Notes: a model not told the origin generated them from the sequence alone. Positions 33,719 through 43,371 are shown, numbered from the stretch's first letter. The stretch is 64,000 nt of DNA from Pseudomonas sp. Irchel s3h17 (GCF_900187505.1 NZ_FYDL01000004.1:319359-383358), one strand, 5' to 3'. A program made the numbers and translations.

Positions 33719-35014
33719 ATGACTACAGACACGCTGCAAAATACCCTCACAGAAGGTGGTCTCGATCCTACGTTTGGAAACAATGGCAAGATCACTCTAA
33801 TAACCGTCAATTATCACAATGCGCGTGGTCGATACATCGTTGAGGGCCCCGACAACGCATTGTATGTCGCAGGAAAATTCAACTACCTTCAAACTCCCGA
33901 CTTCCCTGCGATTGCTCGAGTTCTGGGAAACGGACAGGCGGATCTTGGCTTCGGCGATCTTGGCGTCATCAGCATTCGTGATGCACACAACTTCAACATT
34001 CGAAAACCGATATTTAGTGTGCAGGCCTCACCCGAACAAACAAAGATCCTGATCTGTGCTGTTTCCTCTGACCAAATAGCAATGGCTCGGTTTGATATGA
34101 ATGGCCGCCCGGACCAAAGCTTCGGTAACAATGGTGTAGTGAGGTTGAGAGTGCCGGTCAATCCATCAATGAGCGATCAAGAGGAATTACAAACATCACG
34201 CGCCAGCGATGAAACAGGTCCTTGCATCGAACACAATGGAAAAATCTACGTCATCAACAGGGTCTTCATGCCCATCTGGATTGCCAATGTCGCGGTGCTG
34301 TGCCGTCTCAACGGCGATGGATCGCTTGACACCAGTTTTAATGGCACCGGGTATGTGCCGATCGCCAATAAGCACTGGGGAAATACCCAGATCATGGACA
34401 TGATCGTCAAGAACGGAAAAATCACTTTATGTGGTGCCCTGCACATAGCTGAAGGGGCCCAAAACGCCCTAGTGGTACGCCTTAACGAAGATGGCAGTTT
34501 TGACAATGAGTTTGCCGAAAAAGGCTGGGCGACTTTCGAAGGCACGGACATTCGGTTCGAGAGACTGATCGAAGACTCTACTGACCGAATACTCGTCGCA
34601 GGTTATGGGCAAAAAGACACTTCTCGCTCCGGTCTGCTGGCCTGCTTGACTAACGAGGGTAAACTCGCTCCGGATTTCAATCGGGGAGCACTGCTTTTTG
34701 AAAACCTCGGGGGGCACTCCTTCGAGTTTTCGGGTGTCGCGAAAGCCGCAGACAAGTTCATTGTTACAGGTTCGCTGGTTTTGCCAGACGCAGCTTCCGG
34801 ATTTTTGGTTGCCCGTTACATGACCGACGGGAAGTTGGATCTCAACTTTGGGGATGGCAACGGTTGGACTTACACCCCGATTGCAGGCAACAGGGCAGAG
34901 GCCCAGAACATGTCGCTGCAAAAAGACGGAAAAATACTGGTCGTCGGTAATCAAATCGATGGGCAAGGTATGCTCAGAACGCTTATTTACCGTTATCTCA
35001 ACGGCATCCAGTAA
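33719..35014 (+). CDS. Delta-60 repeat (beta-propeller-like) protein
   Basis: A 431-residue protein built from about seven repeats of roughly 55-60 residues. Each repeat has a [L/R]xxx[F/S]xxxG turn, for example GGLDPTFGNNGKITL, GQADLGFGDLGVISI, GRPDQSFGNNGVVRL, GSLDTSFNGTGYVPI and GKLDLNFGDGNGWTY. This matches the delta-60 repeat family, which is thought to form beta-propellers. No signal peptide or TM segment. It interrupts the pykA to enoyl-CoA hydratase order known from P. aeruginosa, and its base composition is somewhat lower in G+C, consistent with a later insertion. Confidence 0.82.
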   Translation: MTTDTLQNTLTEGGLDPTFGNNGKITLITVNYHNARGRYIVEGPDNALYVAGKFNYLQTPDFPAIARVLGNGQADLGFGDLGVISIRDAHNFNIRKPIFSVQASPEQTKILICAVSSDQIAMARFDMNGRPDQSFGNNGVVRLRVPVNPSMSDQEELQTSRASDETGPCIEHNGKIYVINRVFMPIWIANVAVLCRLNGDGSLDTSFNGTGYVPIANKHWGNTQIMDMIVKNGKITLCGALHIAEGAQNALVVRLNEDGSFDNEFAEKGWATFEGTDIRFERLIEDSTDRILVAGYGQKDTSRSGLLACLTNEGKLAPDFNRGALLFENLGGHSFEFSGVAKAADKFIVTGSLVLPDAASGFLVARYMTDGKLDLNFGDGNGWTYTPIAGNRAEAQNMSLQKDGKILVVGNQIDGQGMLRTLIYRYLNGIQ

Positions 35015-35148
35015 CGCCTTCTGGATACTGCGCAGCAGCATGCTGCGCAGACTCCCTCGATACGGCCTCCAGCCTTTCGAACGAAAACCACAAAAAACAA
35101 ACGCCTGTCTAGCCCTGAACATGTGTCGCCCGGCCTGCCGTCTCAGAC

Positions 35149-35898
35149 TCAATGCCGGTTGATAAACCCCGACAGCGCGGCAAGCGCTTCCGGCGAACGC
35201 AACCGCTGGACGAACAACTTGCCCTCCTCCTCGACCACCGAGCGCAGCCGTTCGCGGTCGGGGGCTTTCATCAGTTGCTTGCTGATGCGCACCGCTTCCG
35301 GAGGCAGCTTGTCGAAACGCAACGCCATCTCGCGGGCCCTGGCGAATGTCGCCTCTGCGTTCGGCAATGCCTGGGTGGCAATGCCCCAGGCGGCAGCCTG
35401 CTCACCGTTGAAACTTTCACCCAACAGCAACAGCTCGGCGGCTTTGGCCTGGCCGAGCAGTCGCGGCAGGATCAGGCTTGAGCCGAATTCGGGGCACAAC
35501 CCCAGGTTGACGAATGGCATGCGCAACCTGGCATCCGCGCTGACATAAACCAGATCGCAATGCAGCAGCAGCGTCGTGCCAATGCCCACCGCGGCACCGG
35601 CCACGGCGGCGACCACCGGCTTGCGGCACTCCAGCAGGCTGCGCATGAACTGGAACACCGGGCTGTCGAGGTCGCTGGGCGGTTCCAGGATGAAGTCCGC
35701 GATGTCGTTGCCGGCGGTAAAGCACTCGTGGCTGCCGGTAATCAATATCGCCTTGATCTGCGGATCGGCGTCAGCCTGCTGCAGGGCTTCGCCCAACTGA
35801 CTGTACATCGCACGGGTCAGGGCGTTTTTCTTGTCCGGGCGGTTCAGGCGCAAGGTCAGCAGGCCGTGCTCGCGCGCTATCAAAATGGCGTCGGTCAT
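35149..35898 (-). CDS. Enoyl-CoA hydratase/isomerase family protein
   Basis: A 249-residue crotonase-fold protein starting MTDAILIAREHGLLTLRLNR. The oxyanion-hole segments ECFTAGNDIADF and VAGAAVGIGTTLLLHCDLVY are present. In the usual Glu/Glu positions the sequence has PFVNLGLCPEFGSSL, keeping a single Glu, more like isomerases or other crotonase members than a classical hydratase. Third gene of a leftward run with the ferredoxin reductase and diguanylate cyclase. Confidence 0.88.
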   Translation of the reverse strand: MTDAILIAREHGLLTLRLNRPDKKNALTRAMYSQLGEALQQADADPQIKAILITGSHECFTAGNDIADFILEPPSDLDSPVFQFMRSLLECRKPVVAAVAGAAVGIGTTLLLHCDLVYVSADARLRMPFVNLGLCPEFGSSLILPRLLGQAKAAELLLLGESFNGEQAAAWGIATQALPNAEATFARAREMALRFDKLPPEAVRISKQLMKAPDRERLRSVVEEEGKLFVQRLRSPEALAALSGFINRH

Positions 35899-35927
35899 GG
35901 TGAATCTCATGAAAAGAAAATCAGCGC

Positions 35928-36863
35928 TCAACCGCGGGGCAGGAACACATCGGCCAGCAGTTGATTACGCGGCAGCCCCGCCAGGTACAGGCGCCGGGCA
36001 AAGGCGTCGACGCTGTCAGGGTGACCGCAGAGTAAAGCCAGGGTCTGCCGGGAAACAAGGCGCAATTGCGCCAAAGCCGCAGACTGCTCGGCCGTCGTCA
36101 GCAGTTCGACACGGAGGTTTTCACGGTTCGCCGCCAGTGCCGCCAAGGGGCTGGCCAGGTAGTGCTCGCTGGCGTCATGGGCCAGGTGAATGACCCGGAT
36201 CGGGCCTTGGTGATCCTGGCGCAACGCCTCGCGCAACACCCCGAACAATGGCGCCAGCCCGGTGCCGGCGGCCAGTAGCCAGAGTGGTCGGGTTTGCCAG
36301 TCGGGATCGTAATGCAACGCACCGCCACGCAGCTCCCCCAGGCGGATCGGATCACCGATCTTCAGCAGACGCGCCGCGTCGCTGAAGTCCCCCGGCAAGC
36401 GGCAATCCAGGTGAAACTCGAGAAAGCGATCTTCCTGCGGCAGGCTGGCCAGTGAGTAAGGCCTGGCCACATGACCGGCCCACAGCACCAGGTGCTGCCC
36501 GGCCTGATAACGCAACGGTCGCTCGGGCTGCAAGCGCAGGCGCAGGACTGTGGGGCTCAGCCAGTCAGCGGCCTGGACAATGGCCGGCAAGCCGTCGCGC
36601 ACGGGATCGAACACCGCCACCTGCAAATCATCGACCACCTCGCACTGACAGGCCAACCGCCAGCCTCGCTGGCGCTGATCCGCACTCAGCGCATCCGGTC
36701 GGCGATCACTGACCTCGCCGTGCAGGCAATGCACCAGGCAGGCGTGGCAACTGCCCGCGCGACAGCTGTAGGGCACCTGCATCCCGTTGCGATTCAAGGC
36801 ATCGAGCAGGTTGCTGCCAGCCGCCACCGTCCATTGCTGTTCGCCCACGCGCAGCTCAGGCAT
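35928..36863 (-). CDS. 2Fe-2S ferredoxin-NAD(P)H oxidoreductase
   Basis: A 311-residue fusion of an N-terminal plant-type 2Fe-2S ferredoxin domain and a flavodoxin-reductase module. The cysteines are in YSCRAGSCHACLVHC plus a later Cys near residue 78; the FAD part has RPYSLASLP and the NAD(P) part LLAAGTGLAPLFGV. The arrangement is that of reductase components feeding electrons to oxygenases, but no partner oxygenase is nearby. Its ATG overlaps the 3-prime end of the diguanylate cyclase gene by 8 bp, implying coupling. Confidence 0.88.
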   Translation of the reverse strand: MPELRVGEQQWTVAAGSNLLDALNRNGMQVPYSCRAGSCHACLVHCLHGEVSDRRPDALSADQRQRGWRLACQCEVVDDLQVAVFDPVRDGLPAIVQAADWLSPTVLRLRLQPERPLRYQAGQHLVLWAGHVARPYSLASLPQEDRFLEFHLDCRLPGDFSDAARLLKIGDPIRLGELRGGALHYDPDWQTRPLWLLAAGTGLAPLFGVLREALRQDHQGPIRVIHLAHDASEHYLASPLAALAANRENLRVELLTTAEQSAALAQLRLVSRQTLALLCGHPDSVDAFARRLYLAGLPRNQLLADVFLPRG

Positions 36864-37974
36864 CGGCACTTTCCCAGGCCGCGGCGCAGCGGTTACGGCC
36901 ATCGCGCTTGGCGCGATACAACGCCTGGTCGGCGCGGTGCAGCGCGTCGTCCAGGTCCTCCTCCGCCTCAAGCAGGGTCATGCCGGCGGACAGGCTCAGA
37001 TCCCGCACGTTCAGGCCGACCAACTCGACGCCGGTGAAAGCGACGCGCAGGCGCTCGCAGCAGGTCGTCAGGCGTTCGGGATCGGAATCGGGCAGCAACA
37101 ACACAAATTCTTCTCCGCCATAACGCGCCACCACATCGCCATCGCGCAGACAGGCGGTGGCGACAGCGGCGAAGGCCTGCAACACCTGATCGCCGGCCGC
37201 ATGACCGTGGATATCATTGATGCGTTTGAAATGATCAAGGTCAATCAGCGCCAGGCCATGCGCGACTCCAGGCTCCATGCGCTGCAGTTCGCGGGTCGCC
37301 AGGCGCAGAAAATGCCGTCGATTGAACAACCCGGTCAACTCATCGGTGGCCACCAGGTCTTCGAGTTGCCGCATCATCCCGCGCAAGGTGTCCTGATGAG
37401 CCTGCAAGGCAAATCGTCGTTGCCGCATGCGCAGGCGCGAGGCCTGAACATAACTGGCATACAGCGCCAGCCAGACCAGCACGATAAACAGCACACAGAC
37501 TTGCAGCGCCGCCAGCGCCGGGTCCGCCAACTCAAAGTGATAACCTTCCCAGAGGTTGATGCCGGCAAAGCTGAAGAACACCAGGGCCGCACAGCGGACA
37601 AACGTTCGACGCGGCAAGTGGAACAGTCCGAACAATAGAATCAGGACGTAGAACACCAGGAAGGCACCACGGGCCGAGTCCAGGTAGGCAATGAGCCAGC
37701 TCTGCCAACCGATCCCCAGCAGCACCTGGACTTCAGTCAGGCTGGGATCGGCAAAGCGCAGGTTGCGCCCGGTATAGAACAGTGTAAACAGCAGCGACTG
37801 GCAGGCCATCACCAACGCCGTGCCGATCACCGCGCCCAGCACGGAGCCTTGGTAATGCCCGCTGAGAACGGCCAGCCACAGCAGCAATAACGCCAGCGCA
37901 TAGGTGCCCGTCGCCAGAATGAAGCGCTTGAGCAAAAGACTCTGGATCGCGTTATGGGCCAATCGTTGACTCAC
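36856..37974 (-). CDS. Membrane diguanylate cyclase (SadC-like)
   Basis: A 372-residue protein with five or six transmembrane helices (residues 15-175), a short coiled coil, and a GGDEF domain. The active site is intact as YGGEEF. An RxxD-type inhibitory site is not visible at the expected place upstream. It makes cyclic di-GMP from two GTP. Gene position between the ferredoxin reductase and fumarase corresponds to sadC in P. aeruginosa, a regulator of surface attachment; this protein appears shorter than I remember SadC to be, so the symbol is withheld. Confidence 0.88.
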   Translation of the reverse strand: MSQRLAHNAIQSLLLKRFILATGTYALALLLLWLAVLSGHYQGSVLGAVIGTALVMACQSLLFTLFYTGRNLRFADPSLTEVQVLLGIGWQSWLIAYLDSARGAFLVFYVLILLFGLFHLPRRTFVRCAALVFFSFAGINLWEGYHFELADPALAALQVCVLFIVLVWLALYASYVQASRLRMRQRRFALQAHQDTLRGMMRQLEDLVATDELTGLFNRRHFLRLATRELQRMEPGVAHGLALIDLDHFKRINDIHGHAAGDQVLQAFAAVATACLRDGDVVARYGGEEFVLLLPDSDPERLTTCCERLRVAFTGVELVGLNVRDLSLSAGMTLLEAEEDLDDALHRADQALYRAKRDGRNRCAAAWESADA

Positions 37975-38276
37975 CGTGCAGAGGATGGCTGATAAGAGTG
38001 TCCTACCCTAAAAGGCCTGCTGTCACTTTAGTGTTGCTGCTCGAAAATGACCATTCAATTTTCGGCGCATCCCCCTCGCCCCCCGCGATCCAGGCATGCG
38101 ACCTTCGTTTGACTGCCGGCGGGTGTGCCCGGCCTTGATGCGCGGTATACTGCCGCGCCTTTTTAGCGTCGCGCCAGCAACCCCGGCGTGCCTTGAAAGG
38201 TGTTTGCAGCCGACCGATGCACCCCAACTGCAAGCACCTTTATTAAATGTTCCCGTCTTTTAGAGGAGCGCGACTC

Positions 38277-39800
38277 ATGACCGTGATCAAGCAAGACGAC
38301 CTGATTCAGAGCGTTGCCGACGCCCTGCAGTTCATTTCCTACTACCACCCCGTGGACTTCATCCAGGCGATGCACGAGGCCTACCTGCGCGAAGAGTCGC
38401 CGGCTGCCCGCGATTCGATTGCGCAGATCCTGATCAACTCGCGCATGTGCGCCACCGGCCACCGCCCGATCTGCCAGGACACCGGTATCGTTACCGTGTT
38501 CGTCCGCGTGGGCATGGACGTGCGCTGGGACGGCGCGACCATGAGCCTGGACGACATGATCAACGAAGGCGTGCGTCGCGCTTACAACCTGCCGGAAAAC
38601 GTCCTGCGTGCCTCGATCCTCGCCGACCCGGCGGGCGCTCGTAAAAACACCAAGGACAACACCCCGGCGGTGATCCACTACTCGATCGTCCCGGGTAACA
38701 CCGTGGAAATCGACGTGGCGGCCAAGGGCGGCGGCTCCGAGAACAAGTCGAAAATGGCCATGCTCAACCCGTCCGACTCGATCGTCGACTGGGTGCTCAA
38801 GACCGTTCCGACCATGGGCGCTGGCTGGTGCCCACCGGGCATGCTGGGCATCGGTATCGGCGGCACCGCCGAGAAGGCCGCGGTGATGGCCAAGGAAGTG
38901 TTGATGGAATCCATCGACATCCACGAGCTCAAGGCCCGTGGCCCGCAGAACCGCATCGAAGAGATCCGCCTGGAGCTGTTCGAGAAGGTCAACCAGTTGG
39001 GCATCGGCGCCCAGGGCCTGGGTGGCCTGACCACCGTGCTCGACGTGAAGATCATGGACTACCCGACCCACGCCGCGTCCCTGCCGGTGTGCATGATCCC
39101 GAACTGCGCCGCGACCCGTCACGCGCACTTCGTGCTCGACGGTTCCGGCCCGGCGTCCCTGGAGGCGCCATCGCTGGACGCCTACCCGGAAATCGTCTGG
39201 GAAGCAGGCCCATCGGCTCGTCGCGTCAACCTCGACACCCTGACCCCGGAAGAAGTACAGAGCTGGAAGCCGGGCGAAACCGTCCTGCTCAACGGCAAGA
39301 TGCTCACCGGTCGCGACGCAGCGCACAAGCGCATGGTCGAGATGCTGAACAAGGGCGAAACCCTGCCGGTAGACCTCAAGGGTCGCTTCATCTACTACGT
39401 CGGCCCGGTCGATCCGGTGCGCGACGAAGTGGTTGGCCCGGCGGGCCCGACAACGGCCACGCGGATGGACAAGTTCACCCGCCAGATCCTCGACCAGACC
39501 GGCCTGCTGGGCATGATCGGCAAGTCCGAGCGCGGTCCGACCGCCATCGAGGCGATCAAGGACCACAAAGCCGTTTACCTGATGGCAGTGGGCGGCGCGG
39601 CTTACCTGGTGGCGCAAGCGATCAAGAAGTCCCGCGTTGTCGCGTTCGCCGAACTGGGGATGGAAGCCATCTACGAGTTCGACGTCAAGGACATGCCCGT
39701 GACCGTTGCGGTCGACAGCAAGGGCGAGTCGGTGCACATCACCGGCCCAGCCATCTGGCAGCAGAAAATCAGTGAAAGCCTGGCGGTAGAAGTGCAGTAA
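38277..39800 (+). CDS. Class I iron-sulfur fumarate hydratase
   Basis: A 507-residue [4Fe-4S] fumarase interconverting fumarate and malate in the TCA cycle. Cluster-ligand cysteines are visible in GHRPICQDTG, MIPNCAATRHAHF and GAGWCPPGM context. The C-terminal beta domain includes YYVGPVDPVRDEVVGPAGPT. Start at MTVIKQDDLIQSVADAL; the frame is open ten codons upstream. Terminated by a clear hairpin. Confidence 0.95.
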   Translation: MTVIKQDDLIQSVADALQFISYYHPVDFIQAMHEAYLREESPAARDSIAQILINSRMCATGHRPICQDTGIVTVFVRVGMDVRWDGATMSLDDMINEGVRRAYNLPENVLRASILADPAGARKNTKDNTPAVIHYSIVPGNTVEIDVAAKGGGSENKSKMAMLNPSDSIVDWVLKTVPTMGAGWCPPGMLGIGIGGTAEKAAVMAKEVLMESIDIHELKARGPQNRIEEIRLELFEKVNQLGIGAQGLGGLTTVLDVKIMDYPTHAASLPVCMIPNCAATRHAHFVLDGSGPASLEAPSLDAYPEIVWEAGPSARRVNLDTLTPEEVQSWKPGETVLLNGKMLTGRDAAHKRMVEMLNKGETLPVDLKGRFIYYVGPVDPVRDEVVGPAGPTTATRMDKFTRQILDQTGLLGMIGKSERGPTAIEAIKDHKAVYLMAVGGAAYLVAQAIKKSRVVAFAELGMEAIYEFDVKDMPVTVAVDSKGESVHITGPAIWQQKISESLAVEVQ

Positions 39801-39828
39801 GAAGCACTTAACCCCTGGAGCAAGGAAG

Positions 39829-39860
39829 CCGCGCTGTTTGCAAAAACAGCGCGGTTTTTT
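39829..39860 (+). terminator. Terminator after fumarase
   Basis: Hairpin CCGCGCTGTTT / AAACAGCGCGG followed by TTTTTT. Confidence 0.95.
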
Positions 39861-40077
39861 ATGCGCCTCTGTAGCCCCTCCATCCCATGGGATCTTGTCG
39901 CGCATCCACAGGTGATGCCGGTGTACTCCCCCTTCAGGGCTCCATTCGTTGCAACACGCCGATGGCATTTGAGCCAGGCAAAGGTTTCTGAATGGTTCGC
40001 CAGCGACTTCGGTCAAGTGCTGATGGAGCACTGCATGCTATCGTGCGCACCCCGAACCTGTAGCCTGTGCCAACAGC

Positions 40078-41844
40078 ATGCCGACCCTTTTTCGCCCCCT
40101 GCGCCTGACGCTCTACATCCTGCTCATCGTTACCGGCACCGTCCTGGTGGCTAGCGCTGCCATGCGCCACGCCGAGCGCCAGGCCCAGGAGGACGACGCC
40201 GAGCGCGCCAATCAGCAACTGGCGTTGTACGCCAACTCCCTGCACACCCTGATCGAACGTTACCGCGCCCTGCCCGCCGTGCTGGCACTGGACCCGCAAC
40301 TGCGTTCGGCCCTGGATGGCCCGGTGAGCCCTCAGCAACAGGACGCACTGAACCGCAAACTCGAACAGATCAACGGTGCGGCAGAGTCGTCCACCCTCGA
40401 GTTGCTCGATCGCACCGGCCTTGCGGTGGCCGCCAGCAACTGGCGCTTGCCCAGCAGCTACGTTGGCCACAACTACGGCTTTCGCCCCTATTTCAGCCAG
40501 ACCCGCAGCCAGGGTGCCGGGCGTTTCTATGCGGTGGGCGTGACCAGCGGGATTCCCGGCTACTTTTTGTCCAGTGCGGTCACCAATGATAGCGGCGAGT
40601 TTCTCGGCGCCATGGTGGTGAAGCTCGAATTTCCGGAGCTGGAGCGCGAATGGCGCCAGGGCACCGACACGCTGCTGGTGAGCGATGCCCGCGGCATCGT
40701 GTTTATCGCCAACCAGCCGGGCTGGCGCTATCGCCTGCTGGAAACCCTGTCGGACACCGATCGTGCCGAGCTCAAGGCTACGCGCCAGTACGACAAGCAA
40801 GCGCTCGTGCCGCTGGACCATCACATGATCCGGCGGTTTGACGACAACAGCTACCTGGCCCGCGTCGACGGCCCGCAGGGTTCGGCCGAGTACCTGTGGG
40901 AGTCGCTGCCACTGAGTGCCGAAGGCTGGACCCTGCACCTGTTGCGCCGCCCCCAGGTCACGTTCGAGGACTTGCGCAACGCGGGGCTGGCCGCCGCCGG
41001 ACTGTGGCTGACCCTGGTGTTCCTGCTGCTGTTTCTCAGTCAGCGCTGGCGCCTGGCCAAGTTACGCCAGCGCAGCCGCGAAGAGCTCGAACGCCTGGTC
41101 GAAGAACGCACCCGTGACCTGCGCACCGCGCAGGACGGCCTGGTGCAGTCGGCCAAACTTGCCGCGCTGGGGCAGATGTCGGCGGCCCTGGCCCATGAAA
41201 TCAACCAGCCACTGACCGCTCAGCGCATGCAATTGGCAACCTTGCGCCTGCTGCTTGAGCATGGGCGGGTCGATGATGCCTACAAGGCATTGAAACCGGT
41301 GGACGACATGCTGACCCGCATGGCGGCCCTCACCGGCCACCTGAAAACGTTCGCCCGCAAAAGCCCCAGCGGCTTGCGCGAGCAACTGGACCTGGCGGCA
41401 GTGGTCGATCAATCCTTGCAGTTGCTCGATACCCGCGTGCGCGATGAACAGGTCGACTGCGTGGTGCAACTGACTCGCCCGGCCTGGGTCCGTGGCGATG
41501 CGATCCGGCTGGAACAGGTCATGATCAATCTGCTGCGCAACGCCCTCGACGCCATGCGTGACAAACCGCTCAAGCGGCTGCACATCCAGCTCGAAGCCAA
41601 TGATCAACTGTGGTGCCTGAGCGTTGCCGACAGCGGTGGCGGTATCGCCGAGCAGGACCTGCCGAATGTGTTCGACCCCTTCTTCACCACCAAGCCGGTG
41701 GGTGATGGCCTGGGCCTCGGACTGGCCGTATCCTTTGCCATCATCCATGAACTCGGTGGCCGCCTGAGCGCCGACAACCAGGGCGACGGCGCGATCTTCA
41801 CCGTCACCCTGCCGATCGATCTGGAGGCGCACGTCCAATGCTGA
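40078..41844 (+). CDS. DctB/MifS-like sensor histidine kinase
   Basis: A 588-residue kinase. It has TM1 at about 9-28, a periplasmic double-PDC (dCache) domain at 35-295 with the DctB-type HNYGFRPYF motif, and TM2 at about 303-321. The phospho-acceptor is His373 in ALAHEINQPLTA, and the ATPase domain has LLRNALDAM, DSGGGI and GLGLGLAVS. The kinase, regulator and permease arrangement matches the MifS/MifR 2-oxoglutarate sensing system of P. aeruginosa and a P. putida locus next to kgtP, so 2-oxoglutarate is the likely signal. Its stop overlaps the regulator start by 7 bp. Confidence 0.9.
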   Translation: MPTLFRPLRLTLYILLIVTGTVLVASAAMRHAERQAQEDDAERANQQLALYANSLHTLIERYRALPAVLALDPQLRSALDGPVSPQQQDALNRKLEQINGAAESSTLELLDRTGLAVAASNWRLPSSYVGHNYGFRPYFSQTRSQGAGRFYAVGVTSGIPGYFLSSAVTNDSGEFLGAMVVKLEFPELEREWRQGTDTLLVSDARGIVFIANQPGWRYRLLETLSDTDRAELKATRQYDKQALVPLDHHMIRRFDDNSYLARVDGPQGSAEYLWESLPLSAEGWTLHLLRRPQVTFEDLRNAGLAAAGLWLTLVFLLLFLSQRWRLAKLRQRSREELERLVEERTRDLRTAQDGLVQSAKLAALGQMSAALAHEINQPLTAQRMQLATLRLLLEHGRVDDAYKALKPVDDMLTRMAALTGHLKTFARKSPSGLREQLDLAAVVDQSLQLLDTRVRDEQVDCVVQLTRPAWVRGDAIRLEQVMINLLRNALDAMRDKPLKRLHIQLEANDQLWCLSVADSGGGIAEQDLPNVFDPFFTTKPVGDGLGLGLAVSFAIIHELGGRLSADNQGDGAIFTVTLPIDLEAHVQC

Positions 41845-43166
41845 ACTCGGTAATCCTGGTTGATGACGAACGCAGTATTCGCGACGCGGTCGAGCAGTGG
41901 CTGAGCCTCTCGGGGTTCGACGTCAAACTGTTCAGCCGCGCCGAGGAGTGCCTGGCGCACCTGCCCGCCCACTTCCCCGGGGTGATTCTCAGCGATGTGC
42001 GCATGCCCGGCATGAGCGGCCTTGAATTGCTGGCGAAACTGCAACACCAGGACGTGGACTTGCCGGTGATCCTGCTGACCGGTCATGGCGATGTGCCGAT
42101 GGCGGTCGAAGCCATGCGCGAGGGTGCCTACGACTTCCTCGAAAAGCCTTTCAGCCCCGAGACCTTGCTCAACAGCCTGCGCCGGGCGCTGGACAAGCGG
42201 CGACTGGTGCTGGAAAACCGGGCCCTGCACGAACAGGCCGACCACCGCAGCCGACTCGAGGCCAGCCTGCTGGGTGTTTCCCAGGGCTTGCAGACCCTGC
42301 GCCGGCAAGTGCTGGACCTCGCGACGCTGCCGGTGAACGTGCTGATCCGCGGTGAAACCGGCAGTGGCAAGGAACTGGTAGCCCGTTGCCTGCATGATTT
42401 TGGCCCGCGCGCCGATAAACCCTTCGTCGCCCTGAACTGTGCGGCGATCCCGGAGCAACTGTTCGAGGCCGAGCTGTTCGGTCACGAAAGCGGCGCCTTC
42501 ACCGGCGCCCAGGGCAAACGCATCGGCAAACTGGAATACGCCGATGGCGGCACCCTGTTCCTCGATGAGATCGAAAGCATGCCGTTGGCGCAGCAGGTCA
42601 AACTGCTGCGGGTGCTGCAGGACAAAAAGCTTGAGCGACTGGGCGCCAACCAGAGCATTGATGTCGACCTGCGCATCATCGCCGCGACCAAACCCGATCT
42701 GCTGGATGAAGCCCGTGCCGGACGTTTTCGCGAAGACCTGGCCTATCGGCTGAACGTTGCGCAATTGCGCCTGCCGCCGTTGCGCGAGCGCCGTGAAGAC
42801 ATTCCCTTGCTGTACGAACATTTCGCCCAGGCCGCGGCGCAACGACTGGGACGCAGCCACGGCCCCCTGAGCGGTGCGCAATTGAGCCGGCTGTTGAGTC
42901 ACGACTGGCCCGGTAACGTGCGTGAACTGGCCAACGTGGCCGAGCGCCAGGTACTGGGGCTGGATGAACCTGAACCGGCCGCAATCGAGACCGGCCAGTC
43001 CCTCGCCGCCCAACAGGAAGCCTTCGAAGCCCAATGCCTGCGCGCCGCGCTGACCCGCCATAATGGCGATATCAAGGCCGTCCTCGAAGAGCTGCAACTG
43101 CCGCGCCGCACCTTCAATGAAAAAATGCAGCGCCACGGCCTCACCCGAGAGACGTTCCTGCCCTGA
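41838..43166 (+). CDS. NtrC-family sigma-54 response regulator (DctD/MifR-like)
   Basis: A 442-residue regulator. The receiver domain has phospho-acceptor Asp53 (ILSDVRMPGMSG) and Lys103 region (DFLEKPFSP). The AAA+ domain has Walker A RGETGSGKE (171-179), the sigma-54 contact loop GAFTGA (219-224) and ELFGHESGAF. A C-terminal Fis-type helix-turn-helix has LRAALTRHNGDIKAVLEELQ. Phosphorylated by the upstream kinase, it should activate the permease promoter, where a sigma-54 site and two palindromes are present. Confidence 0.93.
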   Translation: MLNSVILVDDERSIRDAVEQWLSLSGFDVKLFSRAEECLAHLPAHFPGVILSDVRMPGMSGLELLAKLQHQDVDLPVILLTGHGDVPMAVEAMREGAYDFLEKPFSPETLLNSLRRALDKRRLVLENRALHEQADHRSRLEASLLGVSQGLQTLRRQVLDLATLPVNVLIRGETGSGKELVARCLHDFGPRADKPFVALNCAAIPEQLFEAELFGHESGAFTGAQGKRIGKLEYADGGTLFLDEIESMPLAQQVKLLRVLQDKKLERLGANQSIDVDLRIIAATKPDLLDEARAGRFREDLAYRLNVAQLRLPPLRERREDIPLLYEHFAQAAAQRLGRSHGPLSGAQLSRLLSHDWPGNVRELANVAERQVLGLDEPEPAAIETGQSLAAQQEAFEAQCLRAALTRHNGDIKAVLEELQLPRRTFNEKMQRHGLTRETFLP

Positions 43167-43204
43167 GCCCTCGAACGATCAAGCCTCCGAACGATCACCA
43201 CCTG

Positions 43205-43222
43205 TAAGCGGATTTCCGCTCA
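43205..43222. promoter_or_regulatory. Putative upstream activating site 1 for the NtrC-type regulator
   Basis: 18-bp near-palindrome TAAGCGGATTTCCGCTCA with a perfect AGCGGA-TT-TCCGCT core. Its complement closely matches the second site 32 bp downstream (centre to centre, three helical turns). Confidence 0.75.
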
Positions 43223-43236
43223 TTAATTCCAGGTGA

Positions 43237-43254
43237 TGAGCGGTATCTCGCTCA
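43237..43254. promoter_or_regulatory. Putative upstream activating site 2 for the NtrC-type regulator
   Basis: 18-bp palindrome TGAGCGGTATCTCGCTCA. With site 1 it gives a shared pattern TGAGCGG-N4-CGCTyA. It lies about 50 bp upstream of the sigma-54 -24 element, a normal enhancer distance. Confidence 0.75.
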
Positions 43255-43293
43255 CAAAAACAACCAACCCCCTCTAAACCGGCCCTCTACGAG

Positions 43294-43310
43294 TTGGCAC
43301 AGCTCCTGCA
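43294..43310 (+). promoter_or_regulatory. Sigma-54 (-24/-12) promoter of the 2-oxoglutarate permease
   Basis: TTGGCACAGCTCCTGCA: TGGCAC and CTGCA with 5-bp spacing, one base off the TGGCAC-N5-TTGCA consensus. It lies 61 bp before the permease ATG and downstream of two matching enhancer-like palindromes. Confidence 0.85.
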
Positions 43311-43371
43311 ATAGCCCCTGCAGGCTGCGTTTTTGCGCGCTCCACAAAAACAATTAAATGAAGGATCCGTC

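Noticed and set aside
38163..40031. 622-codon minus-strand open frame opposite fumarase
   Set aside because: Shadow of the fumarase gene.
39861..40077. Possible sigma-54 promoter (GATGGCATTTGAG) before the DctB-like kinase
   Set aside because: The -12 element does not follow at the required spacing.
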